From positions 211,066 through 275,065 of the forward strand of contig CACZBK010000001.1 of the NCBI GenBank assembly GCA_902779395.1: DNA of 64,000 bases, given 5' to 3'. A program made the translations under genes and the position numbers. Of this stretch, positions 46,322 through 55,733 are shown piece by piece. The notes under the pieces were generated by a model. It was not told where the DNA came from and ran no database searches. It was given only the letters and a program-made list of their open reading frames with translations. Each line of letters opens with the position of its first letter. The stretch's first letter is position 1. This stretch comes from an uncultured Lachnospiraceae bacterium (GTDB lineage Bacteria > Bacillota > Clostridia > Lachnospirales > Lachnospiraceae).

Positions 46322-47074
46322 TTATTTAAATTCAAGTTCTACCGGGCAGTGGTCGGATCCCATTATATCCGTATGGATCTTTGCATCCACCAGCCGCTCC
46401 TTAAAGCGCTCCGACACCACAAAGTAATCGATGCGCCAGCCTGCATTCCGCGTCCTGGCCTGCATTCGGTAGGACCACCAGGAATATATGTCTGCCTGTT
46501 CCGGATAGAAATAACGGAAACTGTCGATGAATCCGGCATTCAATACCGCACCGAACTTCGCCCTCTCTTCATCCGTAAAACCGGCATTTAAATGATTCGT
46601 CTTCGGATTCTTAAGATCTATCTCCTCATGAGCCACGTTAAGGTCACCGCAATAGATAACGGGCTTCTTCTTATCCAGCTTCCTGATATAAGACAGGAAA
46701 GCATCTTCCCATTCCATGCGGTAATCCAGACGCTTTAAGCCGTCCTGCGAATTGGGCACATACACCGTGATCAGGTAATGATCATCAAATTCCAGCGTGA
46801 TCACACGGCCTTCATGGTCATGCTCCTCTACGCCTATCCCGTATGCCACGCTAAGCGGCTCTTTCTTCGTAAAGATAGCCGTACCCGAATAACCCTTCTT
46901 TTCGGCATAATTCCAATACTGAAAATATCCCGGAAGGTCCATCTCTATCTGCCCTTCCTGCAGCTTGGTCTCCTGCAGACAGAAAGCATCGGCATCCAGC
47001 CCATTAAAAGCCTCTGTAAAATTTTTTCCCATTACGGCACGAAGGCCGTTCACGTTCCACGATATGTATCTCAT
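46322..47074 (-). CDS. exoA: Exodeoxyribonuclease III (AP endonuclease)
   Basis: From the ATG at 47074 the protein has 250 residues, beginning MRYISWNVNGLRA, exactly the family N-terminus. An upstream in-frame TTG at 47110 would add twelve residues but coincides with the -35 box. Catalytic motifs FCLQETKLQ, YCGDLNVAHEEIDL and MGSDHCPVELEF are present. It repairs abasic sites. A promoter with a -10 box only 7 nt before this ATG predicts a leaderless message. Confidence 0.93.
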   Translation of the reverse strand: MRYISWNVNGLRAVMGKNFTEAFNGLDADAFCLQETKLQEGQIEMDLPGYFQYWNYAEKKGYSGTAIFTKKEPLSVAYGIGVEEHDHEGRVITLEFDDHYLITVYVPNSQDGLKRLDYRMEWEDAFLSYIRKLDKKKPVIYCGDLNVAHEEIDLKNPKTNHLNAGFTDEERAKFGAVLNAGFIDSFRYFYPEQADIYSWWSYRMQARTRNAGWRIDYFVVSERFKERLVDAKIHTDIMGSDHCPVELEFK

Positions 47075-47081
47075 AGGGGGC

Positions 47082-47110
47082 ATTATAACACATTCCGTAT
47101 AAAAAGCCAA
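47082..47110 (-). promoter_or_regulatory. Promoter of exoA, predicted to give a leaderless mRNA
   Basis: On the minus strand TTGGCT (47110-47105) and TATAAT (47087-47082) are 17 bp apart. Seven bases (GCCCCCT) separate the -10 box from the ATG at 47074. No Shine-Dalgarno sequence is present. Confidence 0.65.
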
Positions 47111-47116
47111 ATCATC

Positions 47117-47146
47117 AAAAAAGCACCCCGCCTGCGCAGGGTGCTT
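47117..47146 (-). terminator. Terminator after the transketolase genes
   Basis: On the minus strand AAGCACCC (47146-47139) pairs with GGGTGCTT (47128-47121) and is followed by six T. It closes the transketolase transcript just before the exoA promoter. Confidence 0.85.
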
Positions 47147-47160
47147 AAGATAAGTCTTAT

Positions 47161-48099
47161 TTACATCTTCTCTTTGATCTGCTCGTAGAGACCCTTGCCG
47201 TCAAGACGGTATTTAACAAGAAGAGCTCCTGCGCTGCCGCTCTCGCCGAATACATCGTAAACGCCGATGCGGTGAACCTTAACGGGGCACTCCTCAGCAA
47301 GTACTTCGCAGACTGCTGCCCCCAGACCGCCGATCACACTGTGCTCTTCAGCGGTGAATACCTTACCGGTCTTCTGAGCGGTCCTGACCAGTATATCCTT
47401 ATCGATGGGCTTGATGGTGTGGATGTTGATGACATCAGCCTTGATGCCGTCTGCTGCCAGAAGCTCTGCTGCTTCAAGAGCGGAATTCACCATAAGTCCG
47501 GTAGCAACGATACTTACGTCACCGCCTTCCTTAAGCTGTATCCCCTTGCCTATCTCAAATTTATAATCCGGATTATCATTGAAAACAGGTACTCCCGCAC
47601 GGCCTGTACGGAGATAAACGGGACCGTCCAGCTCGCAGGCTGCACGTACGGCTGCCTTTGTTTCCACATCATCAGCGGGGCTGATAACAGTCATGCCGGG
47701 GATCACACGCATAAGAGCTATATCCTCAAGGCACTGGTGGCTCGCACCGTCCTCACCTACAGTGATACCTGCATGTGTAGCACCGATCTTTACATTCAGA
47801 TGGGGATATGCGATGGAATTACGCACCTGCTCATAAGCCCTGCCGCTGGCGAACATTGCGAAGGTTGAAGCCCATACAAGCTTGCCGCAGGTAGCCATGC
47901 CGGCTGCGATAGACATCATATTTCCCTCTGCGATACCGCAGTCTATAAAGCGGTCGGGGAAAGCTTTTTTGAATACGCCTGTCTTGGTAGCTGCCGAAAG
48001 GTCTGCATCAAGCACGACCATATTGGGATACTCTGCACCTATCTCAGCCAGAGCATTTCCGTAACTTTCTCTTGTTGCTATCTTCTTAACATCAGCCAT
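47161..48099 (-). CDS. Transketolase, C-terminal subunit
   Basis: A 312-residue protein equal to the pyrimidine-binding and C-terminal halves of transketolase. It shows SYGNALAEIGAEYPNMVVLDADLS, FIDCGIAEGNMMSIAAGMA with the ThDP-contacting glutamate, and THAGITVGEDGASHQ. With the N-terminal subunit it forms a split transketolase of the non-oxidative pentose phosphate pathway, a common arrangement in Clostridia. Its ATG overlaps the upstream stop by one base. Confidence 0.94.
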   Translation of the reverse strand: MADVKKIATRESYGNALAEIGAEYPNMVVLDADLSAATKTGVFKKAFPDRFIDCGIAEGNMMSIAAGMATCGKLVWASTFAMFASGRAYEQVRNSIAYPHLNVKIGATHAGITVGEDGASHQCLEDIALMRVIPGMTVISPADDVETKAAVRAACELDGPVYLRTGRAGVPVFNDNPDYKFEIGKGIQLKEGGDVSIVATGLMVNSALEAAELLAADGIKADVINIHTIKPIDKDILVRTAQKTGKVFTAEEHSVIGGLGAAVCEVLAEECPVKVHRIGVYDVFGESGSAGALLVKYRLDGKGLYEQIKEKM

Positions 48100-48929
48100 T
48101 ATTTCAAGCCCTCCTCTATCTTATCAAGGTCTGCCATAGCTTTGGCAAACTCATCATCATTGGGCGCCTTGCCGTGCCAGCCTACCTGGCCTTCCATAAA
48201 GGATACTCCCTTGCCTTTTAAGCTGTGTGCGATGATAGCCGTAGGCATACCCTTAGTCTCGCGGGCTTCTTTGAAAGCTGCACGAAGGGCATCGAAATCA
48301 TGGGCATCCACGTTGATCACATGGAAATTGAACGCCTCAAATTTCTTATCGATGGGATAAGGATTGTTAACCTCATCGATGGGACCGTCGATCTGAAGCC
48401 CGTTATTATCAACTATTACTACCAGATTATCAAGCTTCTTTGCTCCTGCGAACATGGAAGCTTCCCATACCTGGCCTTCTTCGATCTCTCCGTCACCAAG
48501 AACCGTATATACACGATAGTCTGCATTATCAAGCTTGCCTGCCATAGCCATTCCGGCTGCTGCGCTGATACCCTGACCAAGAGAACCTGTGCTCATATCA
48601 ACACCGGGGGTGCACTTAAGCGAAGGATGCCCCTGCAGATGAGAGCCCAGTTTACGAAGGGTGGTCAGCTCTTCCTTGGGGAAGAATCCTCTTTCAGCAA
48701 GTGCTGCATAAAGGCCGGGAGCTGTATGTCCCTTACTGAGCACGAAACGGTCGCGCCCCGGATCCTTGGGATTTGAAGGATCGATGTTCATCTCTTCAAA
48801 ATACAGATAGGTAAAAATGTCAGCTGCGGACAAAGACCCGCCCGGGTGTCCGGCGCCGGCTGCATGGGTGCCGATAAGAACGCCCCTGCGCACTTCGTTA
48901 GCATGACGCTTGAGTTCAAGATTATCCAT
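48099..48929 (-). CDS. Transketolase, N-terminal subunit
   Basis: A 276-residue protein with the thiamine-diphosphate site: GHPGGSLSAADI, SKGHTAPGLYAAL, and GDGEIEEGQVWEAS (GDG...N-type motif continuing to VDNNGLQIDG). It is the pyrophosphate-binding half of transketolase. AAGGAGACG precedes its ATG and a TATAAT at 48976-48971 on the minus strand is the likely -10 box, though its -35 box is poor. Confidence 0.94.
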   Translation of the reverse strand: MDNLELKRHANEVRRGVLIGTHAAGAGHPGGSLSAADIFTYLYFEEMNIDPSNPKDPGRDRFVLSKGHTAPGLYAALAERGFFPKEELTTLRKLGSHLQGHPSLKCTPGVDMSTGSLGQGISAAAGMAMAGKLDNADYRVYTVLGDGEIEEGQVWEASMFAGAKKLDNLVVIVDNNGLQIDGPIDEVNNPYPIDKKFEAFNFHVINVDAHDFDALRAAFKEARETKGMPTAIIAHSLKGKGVSFMEGQVGWHGKAPNDDEFAKAMADLDKIEEGLK

Positions 48930-49014
48930 AATCGTCTCCTTATGTATAGGGAATTTACTGCAACTCTGATATTATAACATGAGAAAGCTCAAATTAAAAC
49001 AGGGCATAGTATAT

Positions 49015-49043
49015 AAAAAAAGGGACTGACTTTCATCAATCCC
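49015..49043 (-). terminator. Terminator of the gdpP operon, containing a stop codon
   Basis: On the minus strand GGGATTGA (49043-49036) pairs with TCAGTCCC (49029-49022), allowing one T-G pair, followed by seven T. The TGA stop of the gene at 49036-50178 is the end of the first stem arm. Confidence 0.85.
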
Positions 49044-50178
49044 CTTCATACTCTATGCTCTTCTGGCGGAGCACCTGCGACAGATACCAGGTACCGTCTC
49101 TCTTTAAAAAGATCCATGTGGCATCCGAGCCTTCGTTCTTGGTCTTATATGCCGCCGAATTAAACCTGACTATCAGGTCAAAATAGATATGGCATGATAC
49201 ACAGTCCTCGGAATAAGTAACAAAATCATCGCACTTTTCATTACTGAATTCATAAGTGGTGATACGCTCGGTAGGATAGAAATAAGTCACAACGGACTTG
49301 ACATCCTCTTTGTACTGCGAATCTGGCAGGAGGTATTTATAAACGCCGCCGGTATTCTTTCCTATGAAATGCAGACCGTATGCTTCCATGATGGTGGGTA
49401 TCAGCGCTTCCACTTCGGCAGCTGCATCCTGATAGAACGGAAGGGATGCGCTGTATGTATTTCCGTCCTGCGAAAGGGGCATGGGTTTTCCGTCCCTGTC
49501 GTTTGCCGTAAATACGGGCTCAGTTATGAAACCTTTTACCGCATAGGTCACATAGGAAGGAACATAGTCCAGATACTGCTCTATCACATCCAGGTCTCTG
49601 ATCTCGGTTATCTTCTTATTTCCGTTCTCATCCAGTGCGATATCGCTGTCGTCCAGAGCCTGACCGTTGACCATTACCACACTGCCGTCGGGAACCGTTA
49701 CCTCGTATACGGTATCGCCTATGCTGTATTTGTCCGCATAAAACTTATCGTAACCCCAGAGGTCGAGTTTATGATCGTTCTGGCCCACTACTTTAAGGCT
49801 TACATCCATTACAGGCTGTCCTCCGGCCAGTACGGTATAGCGGGGTACTTCCTTTGTAGCCTCTTTCGACTCCTGCATGGTCACTTCACCTGATGAAAGC
49901 TTCTCCTTCAGCAGGCTCCTGTATTCATTAAGGCCTTCATACTTTGCCTCTGTCACAAGAGTATCCGGACGGATCAGCTCATCAATACGGTTTTCGCTGA
50001 TGGCCGACATTACCTCATCCATTCCGTACTTGGGAAGCGATGCCTCCAGATCCACCAGATATTTTTCCAGCTTATTCCATAAATGGAAGCAGAGAAATAT
50101 CCCGACGATTATGTATACGAGCATGAAAATGCCGTAGACAGGTACTTTTCTGCCGCTTCTGCGCTTCTTCTTAGCCAT
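49036..50178 (-). CDS. Unknown membrane-anchored protein
   Basis: A 380-residue protein I do not recognise. It starts with a basic stretch (KKKRRSGRK), one membrane segment (about 14-33), then an extracytoplasmic part of 345 residues. The middle holds short beta-rich segments such as VYEVTVPDGSVVMVNGQAL; a C-terminal part ending DATWIFLKRDGTWYLSQVL could be an NTF2-like fold. Two cysteines lie close together (EDCVSC). It begins 1 nt after the phosphodiester glycosidase gene and ends the gdpP operon, which suggests a joint envelope role. Confidence 0.7.
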   Translation of the reverse strand: MAKKKRRSGRKVPVYGIFMLVYIIVGIFLCFHLWNKLEKYLVDLEASLPKYGMDEVMSAISENRIDELIRPDTLVTEAKYEGLNEYRSLLKEKLSSGEVTMQESKEATKEVPRYTVLAGGQPVMDVSLKVVGQNDHKLDLWGYDKFYADKYSIGDTVYEVTVPDGSVVMVNGQALDDSDIALDENGNKKITEIRDLDVIEQYLDYVPSYVTYAVKGFITEPVFTANDRDGKPMPLSQDGNTYSASLPFYQDAAAEVEALIPTIMEAYGLHFIGKNTGGVYKYLLPDSQYKEDVKSVVTYFYPTERITTYEFSNEKCDDFVTYSEDCVSCHIYFDLIVRFNSAAYKTKNEGSDATWIFLKRDGTWYLSQVLRQKSIEYEGD

Positions 50179-50179
50179 A

Positions 50180-51850
50180 TCAGTTCCCTCCTCCTACAAG
50201 CCACGCGGTGGGGCAGCGTCTGGGTCCCGTCGGAGAATAGGGATTATTGACTATCTCACCTTCATAACACATCTGCGTAGATGTTCCGCCGTCCAAGCAT
50301 GCAGCATTGACTGCACCGTAATCTTTCATTATATCGATCATATCTTTAAAAGTAGCTCCAAGGCTCGATGCCTGACGTCCGTCGATAACGCAAAGGAGCA
50401 TGACACCGTCGGAACGCTGGCCTATGGCAGTACGGGGATTCTTTCCGCCGCCGTATACTTCGGTATCGGGCACTTCAAGGGATTCACCGTCGATGATCAG
50501 GAACGGCCCTGTCTCATGACGCACATGGCAGCCGTCACGGACACCCATCTCCAATGCTGCCTTAACAGAATAGCCCTTAAGCAGCAGGAGCTTATTCTCA
50601 TTAGTCATGCAGACAAGATTCCAGCCTCCCCCGCCGTTGTTCTCATGGAGACCCTGACCCCGGCTGATAACGCCGCCCACGGGCATGGCCGTATAAGAAT
50701 AACTTCCCATATCCACGAACTCACCGCCGTTAACGCCGCCGATGGCTCCGTACTTTTCACAGAACTGGGGAACCACCCATCCGCTGGTCTGCGCGAACTG
50801 GTCAAGCACACCCAGATACACCGTTGAGGGATCCTGTACTATCATCATATACCCGTGATAGGTAGATCCGAATATCTCCTCCAGCTGGATCGGAGGAACA
50901 TCCTCCTTGGGGGTTTCGTCTATAACTATAAGATCCTTATCGGATACCGTACCTTCTTCAACCTCAGGCATCATATTCTTGGCAAGGATGGCCTCGACCT
51001 CTTCATCCGTCATGAACAGACCGGGCAGCCACTTAAGTGCACTGGTCTCGTGGAAAGTCGATACATACTGTGTGGACATTGCGCTTGAAGGCCCCAGCAG
51101 TATAAGCTTGACTGCACCGTAGCAGAATACTACCAGCATAACAAGTGTGACTAATATGAATACCAGCACGCGCCATATCACACCCCATATGCGTGCGCCA
51201 AGACTGCGTTTCTTCCTTCTTTCAGGCCTTGCGGATACAGGCTCTGCCTTAGTGCTGCGGCCCGAACCGCTCCGCACAGAGCTGTCCCTGCGGTATGATG
51301 AACTCCTGCCTGAAGAACTGCTCCGCCCGGAAGACCTTCTTTCCGATGCCCTGCTCCCTGAAGACCTGCTTTCCGTCACAGGTACCGGTATGCTCCTTCT
51401 GCGGTGCAGATGGATCTCCTCATAGTGAGGATCGTTTAAATAGTCCTCCGGCGAGCCTAGAGACCTGCCGTTCTCATCATATAACTCTTCCTCATCCAGA
51501 TACTCCAGATCACCGTCATCTTCGTATCCTTCTGCGCCTTCATCATAATATCCGCCGTCTTCGTAATACTCCCCGTCTTCATCATAGACTTCTGCCTCAT
51601 CTTCATAAGCGGCATCGTCATCGCCGTAGTATTCCTCTTCCTCAGGGTACTGCTCATCCTCATAATAATACCCGTCGTCTTCATAATACTCCCCGTCATC
51701 AGCGGCTTCGTCGTAGCTTTCTTCGTATTCCTCTTCGTAACCTTCTTCGTAGCCGTCGTCGAGATATTCATCGTCCTCGCTTAAATACCGGTCCTGTTCA
51801 AGGAGCTTTTCTTCGTATTCTTTTTTACTTAATTTCTTTATTGATGCCAT
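50180..51850 (-). CDS. Membrane-anchored phosphodiester glycosidase with acidic tail
   Basis: A 556-residue protein with three parts. Residues 25-130 are extremely rich in Asp, Glu, Tyr and Gly (repeats of EYYEDDGYYYED type); residues 150-215 are Ser/Arg-rich; a membrane segment lies at about 223-246. The extracytoplasmic domain (about 330-556) has GVNGGEFVDMGSYSY, NPRTAIGQRSDG and AACLDGGTSTQM, matching NAGPA-type phosphodiester glycosidases. These remove sugars linked through phosphodiesters, for example in wall polymers. The cytoplasmic tail is unusual. Confidence 0.85.
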   Translation of the reverse strand: MASIKKLSKKEYEEKLLEQDRYLSEDDEYLDDGYEEGYEEEYEESYDEAADDGEYYEDDGYYYEDEQYPEEEEYYGDDDAAYEDEAEVYDEDGEYYEDGGYYDEGAEGYEDDGDLEYLDEEELYDENGRSLGSPEDYLNDPHYEEIHLHRRRSIPVPVTESRSSGSRASERRSSGRSSSSGRSSSYRRDSSVRSGSGRSTKAEPVSARPERRKKRSLGARIWGVIWRVLVFILVTLVMLVVFCYGAVKLILLGPSSAMSTQYVSTFHETSALKWLPGLFMTDEEVEAILAKNMMPEVEEGTVSDKDLIVIDETPKEDVPPIQLEEIFGSTYHGYMMIVQDPSTVYLGVLDQFAQTSGWVVPQFCEKYGAIGGVNGGEFVDMGSYSYTAMPVGGVISRGQGLHENNGGGGWNLVCMTNENKLLLLKGYSVKAALEMGVRDGCHVRHETGPFLIIDGESLEVPDTEVYGGGKNPRTAIGQRSDGVMLLCVIDGRQASSLGATFKDMIDIMKDYGAVNAACLDGGTSTQMCYEGEIVNNPYSPTGPRRCPTAWLVGGGN

Positions 51851-51880
51851 GACGTTCTTTCATGATCCCGTATAAGGATC

Positions 51881-53224
51881 TTATCTGTACTCCATATTCT
51901 TAAATTGTGTAAACTCAGGGATCCATACCAGCTTGACCGTGCCTATGGGACCGCTTCGGTGCTTGGCTATGATTATCTCCGCGATGCCCTTGTCTTCACT
52001 GTCAGCATTATATACTTCATCCCTGTAAATGAACATAACAATATCAGCGTCCTGCTCTATGGCGCCGGATTCACGCAGGTCCGAAAGGACCGGTCTGTGA
52101 TCGGTACGGCTCTCCACACCACGGGACAGCTGTGAAAGGGCAATGATCGGTATGCCCAGTTCTTTTGCCAGAAGCTTAAGACCTCTGGATATCTCCGATA
52201 TCTCCTGCTGCCTTCCGTCATTACGTTTGCTTGAGGAATTCATCAGCTGCAGGTAGTCTATCACTATCAGCTCTATATTATTCTCCGCCTTTATCTTCCT
52301 GGAGATGGAGCTTATCTCGCTCAGTGTCGTAGCGGAATCATTCAGAAACAGCTTTGAATTCGCCAGATTCCCGCCGCTTTCCGTAAGCAGTTCCCAGTCC
52401 GCATCCGTAAGCTGTCCTGTCTTGAATTTCTGGGAATCCACACCGGAATCCATCGACAGGAGCCTGTTCATAAGCTCGTTCTCGCTCATTTCCAATGAGA
52501 ACATAAGAGCCGCTTTCTTCTGCTTCACCACTATATTCTGGAGGATGCTCAGCACAAAGGATGTCTTTCCCATAGCGGGACGTGCTGCCACCAGCACCAG
52601 GTTTCCGTTCTGAAGACCTGCGGTCTTGTGATCCAGATCCGTAAAGCCCGTGGGAAGACCGGTTATACTGCCTGTAGCCCTTGCAGCCTTATCTATGGAT
52701 TCAAGGGAGCTCATGACTATATCCGCCGTGGGAGTGATCCGCCCCACGCTGCGGCGCTGTACCACCTTGAAGACGCTTTTTTCCGTCTTCTCCAGCAGCT
52801 CATTCACATCTTCGCCGTCCCTGTAGCATTCCTCGCTTATACCTTCGGTAACCTTAAGAAGGTCCCGCATAAGCGCTTTATCCGAAACGATCTTCGCGTA
52901 ATGCTTGACATTGGCGGAGGTGGGCACCTTATCGATGATGTCCATGATGAACTGTTCGCTCACCACATCCTCTGGGATGCCCTTTTCCTTGAGCATCTCA
53001 CTGAGTGTCAGCACATCTATCGCAGAACCCTTCTTTCCCAGTTCCAGTATGGCATCATATATATGTCCGTACAGCTCATTATAAAAATAGCTGCCGTCCG
53101 GAAGAAGATCCCTTACTGCACGGATCTCCTTATTGTCGATATAAAGACCGCCCAGAACGGCTTCTTCGGCTTTCTTGCTGTTGGGCTTTACACGGCGGAC
53201 GGTAACATCACTGCCTTCCGCCAT
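51881..53224 (-). CDS. dnaB: Replicative DNA helicase
   Basis: A 447-residue hexameric helicase. The N-terminal domain begins with AEEAVLGGLYIDNKEI; the RecA-like domain has Walker A ARPAMGKTSFVLS, Walker B IELIVIDYLQLM, and LSQLSRGVESRTDHRPVLSDLRESG. It unwinds DNA ahead of the replication fork. Its ATG directly follows the rplI stop with no spacer, the usual gdpP-rplI-dnaB order in Firmicutes. Confidence 0.97.
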   Translation of the reverse strand: MAEGSDVTVRRVKPNSKKAEEAVLGGLYIDNKEIRAVRDLLPDGSYFYNELYGHIYDAILELGKKGSAIDVLTLSEMLKEKGIPEDVVSEQFIMDIIDKVPTSANVKHYAKIVSDKALMRDLLKVTEGISEECYRDGEDVNELLEKTEKSVFKVVQRRSVGRITPTADIVMSSLESIDKAARATGSITGLPTGFTDLDHKTAGLQNGNLVLVAARPAMGKTSFVLSILQNIVVKQKKAALMFSLEMSENELMNRLLSMDSGVDSQKFKTGQLTDADWELLTESGGNLANSKLFLNDSATTLSEISSISRKIKAENNIELIVIDYLQLMNSSSKRNDGRQQEISEISRGLKLLAKELGIPIIALSQLSRGVESRTDHRPVLSDLRESGAIEQDADIVMFIYRDEVYNADSEDKGIAEIIIAKHRSGPIGTVKLVWIPEFTQFKNMEYR

Positions 53225-53674
53225 TTATTTTTCCTCCTCGACCACTACCTTGAGCTCGCCTGTTACCTTGGGATGGAGTTTTATCTGGACGGTATGGATA
53301 CCCGCCGTCTTTATCGCATCCTTAAGCACTATCTTTTTCTTGTCTATGCTCATCGAAAGCTGGCTCTCGGCTGCTGCCGCAATTTCCTTTGAAGTGATGG
53401 AGCCGAAGCTCTTGCCGCCCTCACCCGAGCGTATGGAAAGTTTTACTTCCTTAGTCGAAAGCTCTGCTGCAAACGCCTTTGCCTCTTCAAACTGCTCTTT
53501 GGCGATACGCTCGTCGTTCTGCTTCTTTAACTTTAAATTGTTCATATTTGAAGCAGTGGCTTCCAGGCCCTTCTTCTTACTGAGTATGAAATTACGGGCA
53601 TAGCCGTCGCTTACTTCCACTACTTCACCTGCTTTTCCAAGCGACTTTACATCTTCCGTCAATATGACTTTCAT
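53225..53674 (-). CDS. rplI: 50S ribosomal protein L9
   Basis: A 149-residue protein with the L9 N-terminal signature KVILTEDVKSLGKAGEVVEVSDGYARNF broken here into its parts: MKVILTEDVKSLGKAG, then VSDGYARNFI. A central helix and a C-terminal domain (SIRSGEGGKSFGSITSKEI) follow. Length is normal. Its ATG overlaps the gdpP stop by one base. Confidence 0.97.
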   Translation of the reverse strand: MKVILTEDVKSLGKAGEVVEVSDGYARNFILSKKKGLEATASNMNNLKLKKQNDERIAKEQFEEAKAFAAELSTKEVKLSIRSGEGGKSFGSITSKEIAAAAESQLSMSIDKKKIVLKDAIKTAGIHTVQIKLHPKVTGELKVVVEEEK

Positions 53675-55725
53675 CAGATCTCACCCTCCTGTATCATTGT
53701 ATCCAGTGTATTCTTCACAACTATCACGGCAGCCTCCGCCGTTGTATTCTTAAGCTGTGCGCCGGAGCTGTTGATGTGTCCGCCGCCGCCTAACTTTTCC
53801 ATTATTATCTGTACGTTTACCTCATCGATGGACCTGGCCGATATGAATATCTGCCCCTGGTACTCGGTCATCACGAAGCTGGCCTTTACGCCGTTTATGT
53901 TCAGAAGGTCATTTGCTGCCTGTGCGGCTACGACCGTAGGGCTCTTTAAACCTTCGGACTTACAGTAGCTTATCACATATTCCTTACGGTAAACCTCTGC
54001 ATTCCTTACTGCTTCAGCCTTCGCCATGTAATCGGCGGCATCCTCACGGAACATCTTGCGTACCCTGGTAACATCCGCGCCGTTCCTGCGAAGGAATGCT
54101 GCTGCCTCAAAGGTCCTTACGCCTGTCTTAGTAGTAAAGCTCTGTGTATCCATGACTATGCCCGAATACAGACAGTCCGCAACCACGCCCTTGAACTTGA
54201 CTCCGTTATTTATGTACTGCAGTATCTCCGATACCATCTCACAGGCGGATGACGCATTGGGCTCAACATAGGAAAGCGTTGCATTCTCTATGGTCTCCTG
54301 CCCCTGACGGTGATGATCCAGAACAACTATGGTCTTGCAGCGCTTTAACAGCTCCGGGCATTCCGTGATGGAGGGACGGTTCACATCCACCACCACCACT
54401 GCACAGTTCGCATCCGAAAGCTCCAGCGCCTGCTGGGGAGATACTATCGATCCTTCCTCATATTCGGTATGACCTTTATACAGATCCACAAGCGGCTGAA
54501 GAGAAGGCGTGATCTCATCGAGCACGATATAACAGCTCTTCTGCAGACTCTGTGCCGCAGCCTTTATACCTGCCATCGCACCGAAACTGTCCATATCACC
54601 GTTGCGGTGACCCATTACAAATATACGGTCTCTGGTGGAGATGATCTCCTCCAGCGCCTGAGCCTTGACCCTGGCCCTGACCCTTGTGGTGGTCTCCTTG
54701 GCCTGGCTCTTTCCTCCGTAGTAGCTCAAGTTATCTTTATTCTTGACAACTGCCTGATCGCCGCCGCGTCCAAGTGCAAGGTCTATGGCGTTGCGGGCGA
54801 ACTCACAGTTCTGCGCATAGGTCAGACCGCCTATACCCATACCGATAGATAAAGTAACGGAGATCTCGTTTCCTATGTTGATACCCTTAACATCTTCAAG
54901 AAGCTTGAACTTATCTTCCCTGGCCTGGTTGAGCGCGCTCTTTCTTAAGATAACGAAATACTTATCCTTTTCCATCTTGCGCACTATACCGTCCAGATCG
55001 CCTATATACTGGTTGACCTGCCTGTCGATAAAGGCTCCGAGAAGGCTTCGTCCCACATCTTCAACGCTCTGCAGGGCCTCCTCATAGTTATCGATGTAGA
55101 TATAGCCCACGGTCACGCTCTGGTTATCCAGTTCCTTAAGAGCCAGGTTAAGAGCTGTACGGTCGAAGAGATATACGGCGTACATATAGCCGTCATAGGC
55201 CGCATCCTCCTTGCCCTCCGTAAGCTTGGCCATGTCGTTTAAGGCTATGCGTTTGATCCTCGCACGGTACTCCTTTTCAAAGAATACCAGATCTATCTCC
55301 TTAACCGTATCATCATCCGGGAAAAGCTCACGCTTCATTTCCGGCATAACGGAATGGATGTTCTTATTCTGGAAACGCTCTTTTGAATCCAGCTTCTCGA
55401 ATTCCCTGTTCATCCAGAGGATCCGGCCGCTTTCATCCAGCAGCGCATGAGGCAGCTCCAGCTCTTTTAAGAGCTGCTTCTGGATCTGCCCATACTCAGT
55501 AGCAAAGCTTATAAGCTCGGCATTCATGGCCGGCCTTGCAAATACCAGCATGCAGACCATGGTAAAAACATAAACAGCCACAAATGCTGTGAGTATCACT
55601 CCCGCACGCAGATCAATAAAGTAGATCCACAGATTTACCAGCAGCAGTATCACACCCAGCAGCAAAGGAGCCTGCACATAAGCCCTGAGTTTTCCGTTTA
55701 TCTTGATCTTTATCTTTCCGGACAT
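53674..55725 (-). CDS. gdpP: c-di-AMP phosphodiesterase GdpP/YybT
   Basis: A 683-residue protein. Two membrane segments (about 18-37 and 41-62) precede a PAS-like domain, a degenerate GGDEF domain (GRGGDQAVVK in place of the active motif) and the DHH/DHHA1 phosphodiesterase (VMGHRNGDMDSFGAMAG, VVLDHHRQG, then GGGGHINSSGAQ). It degrades c-di-AMP and so affects potassium, osmotic and cell-wall homeostasis. The ATG follows a -10 box by only 8 nt, so a leaderless mRNA is predicted. Confidence 0.95.
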   Translation of the reverse strand: MSGKIKIKINGKLRAYVQAPLLLGVILLLVNLWIYFIDLRAGVILTAFVAVYVFTMVCMLVFARPAMNAELISFATEYGQIQKQLLKELELPHALLDESGRILWMNREFEKLDSKERFQNKNIHSVMPEMKRELFPDDDTVKEIDLVFFEKEYRARIKRIALNDMAKLTEGKEDAAYDGYMYAVYLFDRTALNLALKELDNQSVTVGYIYIDNYEEALQSVEDVGRSLLGAFIDRQVNQYIGDLDGIVRKMEKDKYFVILRKSALNQAREDKFKLLEDVKGINIGNEISVTLSIGMGIGGLTYAQNCEFARNAIDLALGRGGDQAVVKNKDNLSYYGGKSQAKETTTRVRARVKAQALEEIISTRDRIFVMGHRNGDMDSFGAMAGIKAAAQSLQKSCYIVLDEITPSLQPLVDLYKGHTEYEEGSIVSPQQALELSDANCAVVVVDVNRPSITECPELLKRCKTIVVLDHHRQGQETIENATLSYVEPNASSACEMVSEILQYINNGVKFKGVVADCLYSGIVMDTQSFTTKTGVRTFEAAAFLRRNGADVTRVRKMFREDAADYMAKAEAVRNAEVYRKEYVISYCKSEGLKSPTVVAAQAANDLLNINGVKASFVMTEYQGQIFISARSIDEVNVQIIMEKLGGGGHINSSGAQLKNTTAEAAVIVVKNTLDTMIQEGEI

Positions 55726-55733
55726 ACTGACGT

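Noticed and set aside
47075-47110. Upstream TTG start of exoA
   Set aside because: It coincides with the -35 box, has no ribosome-binding site, and adds residues absent from the family.
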